Part shown: in pieces, positions 1-3,937 of the stretch
Numbering within the stretch: the first letter of the stretch is position 1
Layout: each line of letters starts with the position of its first letter
DNA from: Betaproteobacteria bacterium
GTDB lineage: Bacteria > Pseudomonadota > Gammaproteobacteria > Burkholderiales > SG8-41
Assembly: GCA_028292065.1 (NCBI GenBank)
Contig: JAQGNC010000373.1
Span: 1-9,505 of the forward strand
Direction of reading: 5' to 3'
DNA: 9,505 nucleotides
The notes under the pieces: model-generated
Told to the model about the DNA's origin: nothing
Seen by the model: the letters and a program-made list of their open reading frames with translations, nothing else
Database searches by the model: none
Made by a program: the position numbers and the translations under genes

Positions 1-2
1 AA

Positions 3-413
3 ATCACCAAGCTGCTGCGCGAGAAGGGCGTCAACGTGCGCTTCGGCATCCACCCGGTCGCCGGCCGCATGCCCGGCCACATGAACGTGCTGCTCGCCGA
101 AGCCAAGGTGCCTTACGACATCGTGATGGAGATGGACGAGCTGAACGACGACTTCCCCGCTACCGACGTCGCGATCGTGATCGGCGCCAACGACATCGTG
201 AACCCGGCGGCGCAGGACGACCCGGGCAGTCCCATCGCCGGGATGCCGGTGCTCGAAGTATGGAAAGCGAAGAACTCGATCGTCATGAAGCGCAGCATGG
301 CGTCGGGCTACGCCGGCGTCGACAACCCGCTCTTCTACAAAGAGAACAATCGCATGCTGTTCGGGGACGCCAAGAAGATGCTCGACGAAGTGCTCGTCGC
401 GCTGAAAGCCTGA
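3..413 (+). CDS. pntB: NAD(P) transhydrogenase subunit beta, C-terminal part (5' end outside window)
   Basis: This is the last 136 residues of the beta subunit of the membrane-bound, proton-translocating NAD(P) transhydrogenase, which couples hydride transfer between NADH and NADP+ to proton movement across the inner membrane. The visible part is the NADP(H)-binding domain III on the cytoplasmic side. Family signatures are present in order: HPVAGRMPGHMNVLLAEA (residues 17-34 of the fragment), VPYD followed by an acidic stretch, GANDIVNPAA, MASGYAGVDNPLFY, and a final GDAKKMLDEVL helix. The reading frame is open from the window edge, so the GTG at 36 is an internal valine codon and not a start. 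The gene ends normally with TGA. It faces amiC convergently across a 144-nt gap holding a hairpin-forming repeat. Membrane domain II and the usual upstream pntA partners lie outside the window. Confidence 0.96.
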   Translation: MTKLLREKGVNVRFGIHPVAGRMPGHMNVLLAEAKVPYDIVMEMDELNDDFPATDVAIVIGANDIVNPAAQDDPGSPIAGMPVLEVWKAKNSIVMKRSMASGYAGVDNPLFYKENNRMLFGDAKKMLDEVLVALKA

Positions 414-440
414 GTCGCGTGTGAGAAGAGCGGCCACGAG

Positions 441-515
441 ATCGCCGCGTCGCACTACCGGGCTCCTCGCGATGACAGGATAATGTCATTGCGAGGAACG
501 CAGTGACGAAGCAAT
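441..515. repeat. REP-like inverted repeat pair, possible bidirectional terminator
   Basis: The right arm (485-515) starts GTCATTGCGAGGA and ends GACGAAGCAAT. The left arm (441-476) is a diverged copy in the opposite orientation, ending TCCTCGCGATGAC. The inner 13 bases of each arm (464-476 and 485-497) pair with a single difference that still allows G-U pairing, around an 8-nt loop. The outer parts match with several substitutions and small gaps. From memory, sequences of this type (ATTGCGAGGA...GACGAAGCAAT) occur as dispersed intergenic repeats in many environmental proteobacteria and other phyla. The pair sits between the convergent ends of pntB and amiC, where a hairpin could end transcription from both sides, although no T-run follows it. 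The repeat is read directly; the terminator role is inferred. Confidence 0.75.
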
Positions 516-557
516 GCCGAGGCGCTCGGTAATCCGCCGCCGCTCGAACGCGGACCG

Positions 558-1967
558 TCAGCGGTTCAGCACGATGTTGTCCCGCGACAGCGGCGGGTTC
601 TTCGAGAAGTAGCGCTTGATTCCCTGGAACACCGCGTCGGCCAGCTTGTTTTGGTAGGACTCGCTGCGCAGCCGTCCTTCTTCATCGGGGTTGCTGATGA
701 ACGCGGTCTCGACCAGGATCGACGGGATATCGGGCGCTTTCAGCACCGCGAATCCCGCCTGCTCGACCGACGACTTGTGCAGGGTGTTGATCTCGCCGAG
801 CTCGGACAGCACCGCTTTGCCGAGCTTCAGGCTGTCGTTGATCGTCGCGGTCTGGGACAGGTCGAGCAGGGTCTGCTTGAGGTAGCGGTCCTTGACGTCG
901 AGGTTCACCCCGCCGATGAGATCGGCGTCGTTCTCGCGCTTGGCGAGCCAGCGCGCGGCGACCGAAGTCGCGCCGCGTTCGGACAGCGCGAACACCGACG
1001 AGCCGCGCGCCTCGGGCCTCACGAAAGCGTCGGCATGGATAGACACGAAGAGATCGGCATTCACCCGCCGCGCTTTCTCGACACGCATGTGCAGCGGAAT
1101 GAAGAAATCGCCGTCGCGAGTGAGCGTCGCACGCATGTTGGGCTCGCGGTCGATGCGCTCCTTGAGCTTCCGCGCGATGGCGAGGGTCACGTCTTTTTCG
1201 TTGCTGCCGCTCGGGCCGCGCGCGCCCGGGTCTTCGCCGCCGTGGCCGGCGTCGATCGTCACGATGATGAGGCGGTTCGAAGCGGGGCGGCCCTGGCCGC
1301 TTTTACGTGCCGGTGCCGGCGCGGGGGACGGCGCGGCGGGCGGTGACGCCGCCGCGGGAACATCGGGCAGCTCGGTGTCCATGCGTCCGGCCACGGTGTC
1401 GGGCCGGCTCGCCGGCCGCTCCGGCTCGGGCGCGCCTTCTTTCTGGGACTGGTGGCGGTCGAGGAACGCGATCAGCGGATCGGGCGGCACCAGTGGATAG
1501 AGGTCGAGCACCAGGCGATGGCTGTACTGCCCGACCGGCGCGAGCGCGAACACCTGCGGCCTGACCGTCGCTTTCAGGTCGAACACGAGGCGAATCGTCC
1601 CGGGCTTGAAGCGCCCGACGCGCACCGACTTCACGTAGGGGTCCTTGTCGCCGATGCTCGCGGCGAGCGCGGTGAGGGCAGGGGTGACCTCGGGAAGCTC
1701 GAGGTCGAGGACCAGCCGGTCGGGGTTCTCGAGGCTGAAGACTTTGTGCTGGATCGCGGCGGGCGATTCGAAGGTGACCCGGGTGTAGTCGGCGGCCGGC
1801 CATACCCGCGCCGCGCTCACCCGCGTCTGCGCGAACGCCGACGCCGTGAGGAAAACGGAAAGTGCCACCAACAGGAAAAGATAGGGGATCAGGCGGCGCG
1901 GCGCCGCCAGGCGGGAGGGTGCGGCCGCGCTTAAGTGCGGCCCTCGTGCTGAAGCCGGGTCAGACAA
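558..1967 (-). CDS. amiC: N-acetylmuramoyl-L-alanine amidase, AmiC type (AMIN + Amidase_3)
   Basis: This is a periplasmic zinc amidase that cuts the bond between N-acetylmuramic acid and the L-alanine of the stem peptide, so that daughter cells can separate. It has 469 residues. A hydrophobic export signal lies at about residues 27-46 with a likely AFA-Q cleavage; the preceding RR (24-25) is only a weak twin-arginine match. An AMIN localisation domain spans about 48-157, followed by a Pro/Ala-rich linker at about 160-230. The Amidase_3 catalytic domain (about 234-455) carries zinc ligands H242 (DAGHGG), E257 (NEKD) and H311 (SIHADA), and catalytic E420 (VETAF). The start is a TTG that overlaps the end of tsaE by 37 nt, with GGAGG at 1978-1982 ten bases upstream. 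No ATG or GTG fits between it and the signal peptide, so the exact start is uncertain. tsaE and amiC probably share transcripts, with a possible extra internal promoter at 2176-2205. Confidence 0.95.
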   Translation of the reverse strand: MSDPASARGPHLSAAAPSRLAAPRRLIPYLFLLVALSVFLTASAFAQTRVSAARVWPAADYTRVTFESPAAIQHKVFSLENPDRLVLDLELPEVTPALTALAASIGDKDPYVKSVRVGRFKPGTIRLVFDLKATVRPQVFALAPVGQYSHRLVLDLYPLVPPDPLIAFLDRHQSQKEGAPEPERPASRPDTVAGRMDTELPDVPAAASPPAAPSPAPAPARKSGQGRPASNRLIIVTIDAGHGGEDPGARGPSGSNEKDVTLAIARKLKERIDREPNMRATLTRDGDFFIPLHMRVEKARRVNADLFVSIHADAFVRPEARGSSVFALSERGATSVAARWLAKRENDADLIGGVNLDVKDRYLKQTLLDLSQTATINDSLKLGKAVLSELGEINTLHKSSVEQAGFAVLKAPDIPSILVETAFISNPDEEGRLRSESYQNKLADAVFQGIKRYFSKNPPLSRDNIVLNR

Positions 1968-2395
1968 AGCTTGCCAACCTCCGTATCGGCGTGAATCTCG
2001 ACGGTCCTACCCCCGGCGCTCACGTCCAGCGCGATGCGCAGGTCCGGGGGCGGCAAACCCGCCGCTTTCTCGGGCCACTCCACCAGGCAGACGCTGCGCG
2101 GATTGAAATGCTCGCGAAAACCCGCGTCGTCCAGCTCGGATGGGTCGCTGAACCGATAAAAATCAAAGTGATACAAGTATAACGTAGAAAATGCGTAAAG
2201 TTCAACCAAGGTGAAGGTCGGACTTTTGACGCGGCCGGCATAACCCAGCGCCCGAACGATGCCGCGCGCGAGCGTCGTTTTGCCCGCGCCGAGGTCCCCG
2301 ATCAGATAGACGACGAGCCCCGGCTGCAGGGTGCGCGCGAGGCGTGCGCCGAATTCGAGCGTTTCGGCTTCGTCGGCGAGAAAGCGGGTGAGCAC
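1931..2395 (-). CDS. tsaE: tRNA threonylcarbamoyladenosine biosynthesis ATPase TsaE
   Basis: This is the P-loop ATPase that works with TsaB and TsaD in the cytoplasm to make N6-threonylcarbamoyladenosine at position 37 of ANN-decoding tRNAs. From the chosen GTG start it has 154 residues, normal for the family. The Walker A motif GDLGAGKTT is at residues 33-41 (K39, T40). SPTFTLVE follows at 58-65, HFDFYR at 76-81, and the conserved VEWPEK at 105-110. The open frame continues far upstream, but that extension is antisense to queG and has no TsaE character. A TTG at 2422 would add nine residues and overlap the queG start, so the GTG is preferred. The gene is divergent from queG by 21 nt and overlaps amiC at its 3' end. 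Codons at about 2155-2210 are unusually AT-rich for this window. Confidence 0.93.
   Translation of the reverse strand: MLTRFLADEAETLEFGARLARTLQPGLVVYLIGDLGAGKTTLARGIVRALGYAGRVKSPTFTLVELYAFSTLYLYHFDFYRFSDPSELDDAGFREHFNPRSVCLVEWPEKAAGLPPPDLRIALDVSAGGRTVEIHADTEVGKLCLTRLQHEGRT
2176..2205 (-). promoter_or_regulatory. candidate sigma70 promoter inside tsaE, reading toward amiC
   Basis: On the minus strand TTGAAC (2205-2200) is followed after 18 bases by TATACT (2181-2176). These match the sigma70 -35 box at 4 of 6 positions and the -10 box at 5 of 6. They lie in an AT-rich island that stands out against the surrounding GC-rich DNA. The transcript would start near 2169 and run about 200 nt through the end of tsaE before the amiC start. 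The boxes are read directly; activity is inferred. Confidence 0.4.
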
Positions 2396-2416
2396 CGGTG
2401 GTTTAAGATCGGGGGT

Positions 2417-3553
2417 ATGCAAGACAGTCGAACCGTCGGAAGTAAGGAAGCGCCCGATCTGGCGGCGCTCGCGCGGGATATCAAGCGGTGGGGACTGGAG
2501 TTCGGCTTCCAGCAGATCGGCATCACCGACTGCGACCTCGAAAGCGCGGAACCGCGCCTGCTCGAATGGCTCGCCCGCGGCCGGCACGGCGACATGGATT
2601 ATATGGCACGCCACGGGGCGAGAAGGGCGCGCCCCGGCGAGCTGGTGCCGGGCACGATCCGCGTCATTTCGGCGCGCATGAACTATTTTCCGGCGCAGGT
2701 GCGTGAGAGCGCGGCGGTCCTCGACGCTCCGGCGCGCGCTTACGTGTCGCGCTACGCGCTCGGCCGCGATTACCACAAAGTCCTGCGGCGGCGCCTGCAG
2801 CAGCTTTCCGATCGCGTCGCGGCCGCCGTGGGGCCTTTCAGCTACCGCGTTTTTACCGACAGCGCACCGGTCATGGAAGTCGCGCTCGCCCAAAAAAGCG
2901 GCATCGGGTGGCGCGGCAAGCACACCCTGCTGCTCAATCGCGAGGCGGGCTCGTATTTCTTCCTCGGCGAGATCTACAGCGACCTGCCGCTGCCGATCGA
3001 CTCGGCGGTGTCCGAACATTGCGGAACGTGCCGCAAGTGTCTCGATGCGTGCCCTACGGGCGCTATCGTGGCGCCTTATGAGCTCGATGCGCGGCGCTGC
3101 ATCTCGTACCTGACGATCGAGCACAAAGGCGCCATTCCCGAAGCGCTGCGTCCGCTCATCGGCAACCGCGTCTACGGCTGCGACGACTGCCAGCTTGCGT
3201 GCCCGTGGAACCGTTTTGCGCAGCGCAGCGCCGAGCCCGACTTCAACGTGCGCAATGGCCTCGACGACGTATCGCTCGTCGCGCTCTTCCGCTGGAGCGA
3301 ATCCGAATTCCACGAGCGCCTCCAAGGCACCGCCATACACCGCATCGGCTACGAGCGCTGGCTGCGCAATATCGCGGTCGGCCTGGGCAACGCTTTGGGC
3401 GCGCTCGGGCGCGGTCCCGCGACCGCCGCCATCGAAGCTGCGCTCCGCAGCCGGCGAGACGATGCGTCGGCGCTCGTGCGCGAGCACGTCGCGTGGGCGC
3501 TTGAGCGGTCCACGCCGCCGGATCGCGGGTTACAATGCAGCGCCGAACAATGA
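2417..3553 (+). CDS. queG: Epoxyqueuosine reductase QueG
   Basis: This cytoplasmic enzyme catalyses the last step of queuosine synthesis, reducing epoxyqueuosine to queuosine in the wobble position of GUN-anticodon tRNAs, using cobalamin and two [4Fe-4S] clusters. It has 378 residues, a normal length. The N-terminal DUF1730-type domain runs to about residue 190 and includes GFQQIGITD (30-38), RYALGRDYHK (112-121) and TDSAPV (147-152), whose Asp148 corresponds to the family's proposed proton donor. The ferredoxin-like region has the first cluster motif CGTCRKCLDACP (C202, C205, C208, C212), then C228, then CDDCQLACPWN (C255, C258, C262), giving the eight cluster cysteines. A HEAT-like helical tail follows (about 285-365). 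The ATG at 2417 is preceded by a G-run (GGGGG) four to eight bases upstream and sits 21 nt from the divergent tsaE start. The gene is intact and ends with TGA. Confidence 0.96.
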   Translation: MQDSRTVGSKEAPDLAALARDIKRWGLEFGFQQIGITDCDLESAEPRLLEWLARGRHGDMDYMARHGARRARPGELVPGTIRVISARMNYFPAQVRESAAVLDAPARAYVSRYALGRDYHKVLRRRLQQLSDRVAAAVGPFSYRVFTDSAPVMEVALAQKSGIGWRGKHTLLLNREAGSYFFLGEIYSDLPLPIDSAVSEHCGTCRKCLDACPTGAIVAPYELDARRCISYLTIEHKGAIPEALRPLIGNRVYGCDDCQLACPWNRFAQRSAEPDFNVRNGLDDVSLVALFRWSESEFHERLQGTAIHRIGYERWLRNIAVGLGNALGALGRGPATAAIEAALRSRRDDASALVREHVAWALERSTPPDRGLQCSAEQ

Positions 3554-3569
3554 GGTAAACATCGCGCGA

Positions 3570-3863
3570 TCAGGTGCCGCGTCCGAGGCGCAATGCCATG
3601 CCTTCGTCATAGACGCGATCTACCACGTACGGTAAATTCAGGACTCCTGTCTCGCCACCCACCTTGCGAGCTCCTGCCGCCGGCCGCACGTCGCGCATGT
3701 CGTAACACGCTGGATATACAACAAGGCTCCCGCGCGAGGCGCCGCTGACCACGATTCGAAGGAGAGGAACATCGAGCAGGGTCGCTGGTGCCGGGTTGCA
3801 TACGAAGTAAAAAAGCGCGCACGCCGCTGTGGGCAGCGGTTTGGGAAGTGCGCGAAAAAACAT
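3570..3863 (-). CDS. possible small secreted protein, unrecognised
   Basis: This is a 97-residue ORF of no recognised family. From the ATG at 3863 it begins MFFRALPKPLPTAACALF, which looks like a signal peptide (basic residues, then a hydrophobic stretch to about residue 22, then NPAPA as a possible cleavage region). The mature part is about 70 mostly polar residues ending in a basic RLGRGT tail, with two cysteines in the signal region and one in the mature part. Its layout is gene-like: it ends 16 nt from the convergent queG stop, and its start is 74 nt from the divergent pelA start. A weak GAGG lies about nine bases before the ATG. Against it, third-position GC is clearly lower than in neighbouring genes. 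A longer GTG start at 3896 would run into the sigma54 promoter. It may be a foreign or fast-evolving gene, or a chance ORF. Confidence 0.33.
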   Translation of the reverse strand: MFFRALPKPLPTAACALFYFVCNPAPATLLDVPLLRIVVSGASRGSLVVYPACYDMRDVRPAAGARKVGGETGVLNLPYVVDRVYDEGMALRLGRGT

Positions 3864-3884
3864 GAGAAAGGCCTCGATATACCG

Positions 3885-3901
3885 TGGGCATAGCACTTGC
3901 T
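3885..3901 (+). promoter_or_regulatory. candidate sigma54 (RpoN) -24/-12 promoter of pelA
   Basis: The sequence TGGGCATAGCACTTGCT fits the sigma54 consensus YTGGCACGRNNNTTGCW. The invariant GG (3887-3888) and GC (3899-3900) are exactly ten bases apart, CA follows the GG, and TT precedes the GC. The mismatches are three non-invariant positions (3886, 3891, 3892). Transcription would start near 3912, leaving a leader of about 26 nt before the pelA ATG at 3938. It lies immediately upstream of the operon in the right orientation. No well-spaced sigma70 pair is seen here. A sigma54 promoter would need an enhancer-binding activator bound upstream; that protein is not in the window. Confidence 0.6.
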
Positions 3902-3902
3902 G

Positions 3903-3919
3903 TATCGACCGCGACGATA
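3903..3919 (+). promoter_or_regulatory. short dyad at the predicted pelA transcript start
   Basis: TATCG (3903-3907) and CGATA (3915-3919) form a perfect 5-bp inverted repeat around a 7-nt spacer. Flanking TGT and ACA (3901-3903 and 3921-3923) extend the symmetry with a bulge. It spans the start site predicted from the sigma54 match, so it could be an operator. It is short enough to be chance. Confidence 0.22.
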
Positions 3920-3937
3920 AACAGGGGCGGACGACCG

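Larger units (their letters stand above)
3554..3937. other. queG-pelA intergenic region with shifted composition
   Basis: This 384-nt interval is less GC-rich than its neighbours. It holds a possible minus-strand ORF (3570-3863), a sigma54-type promoter match (3885-3901), and a short dyad near the predicted pelA transcript start (3903-3919). Two further small perfect inverted repeats are visible: CAGGA-C-TCCTG (3639-3649) and CCGCT/AGCGG around a 6-nt loop (3824-3839). Neither has a T-run, so they are not convincing terminators; either could be an activator-binding site, but nothing proves it. No tRNA, riboswitch or insertion sequence is recognised here. Confidence 0.6.

Noticed and set aside
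2396..3487. Upstream extension of the tsaE frame to a 518-residue ORF
   Set aside because: It is antisense to the intact queG, is Arg/Ala-rich without domain character, and is typical of shadow frames in GC-rich DNA. Only the last 154 residues are TsaE.
3698..3720. TGT...ACA element as an enhancer site for a NifA-like activator
   Set aside because: The spacing is 17 bases rather than 10 and the inner symmetry is poor.
3824..3839. CCGCT/AGCGG hairpin as a terminator
   Set aside because: The stem is only 5 bp with no following T-run on either strand.
3897..3921. sigma70 promoter reading TTGCTG ... GATAAA for pelA
   Set aside because: The spacer is only 13 bases, too short for sigma70; the same TTGCT is better explained as the -12 half of the sigma54 element.
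3884..3937. GTG start at 3884 giving an 18-residue longer PelA
   Set aside because: It would put the sigma54 element inside the coding region and place a non-signal-like stretch ahead of a normal signal peptide. The ATG at 3938 has a better ribosome site.
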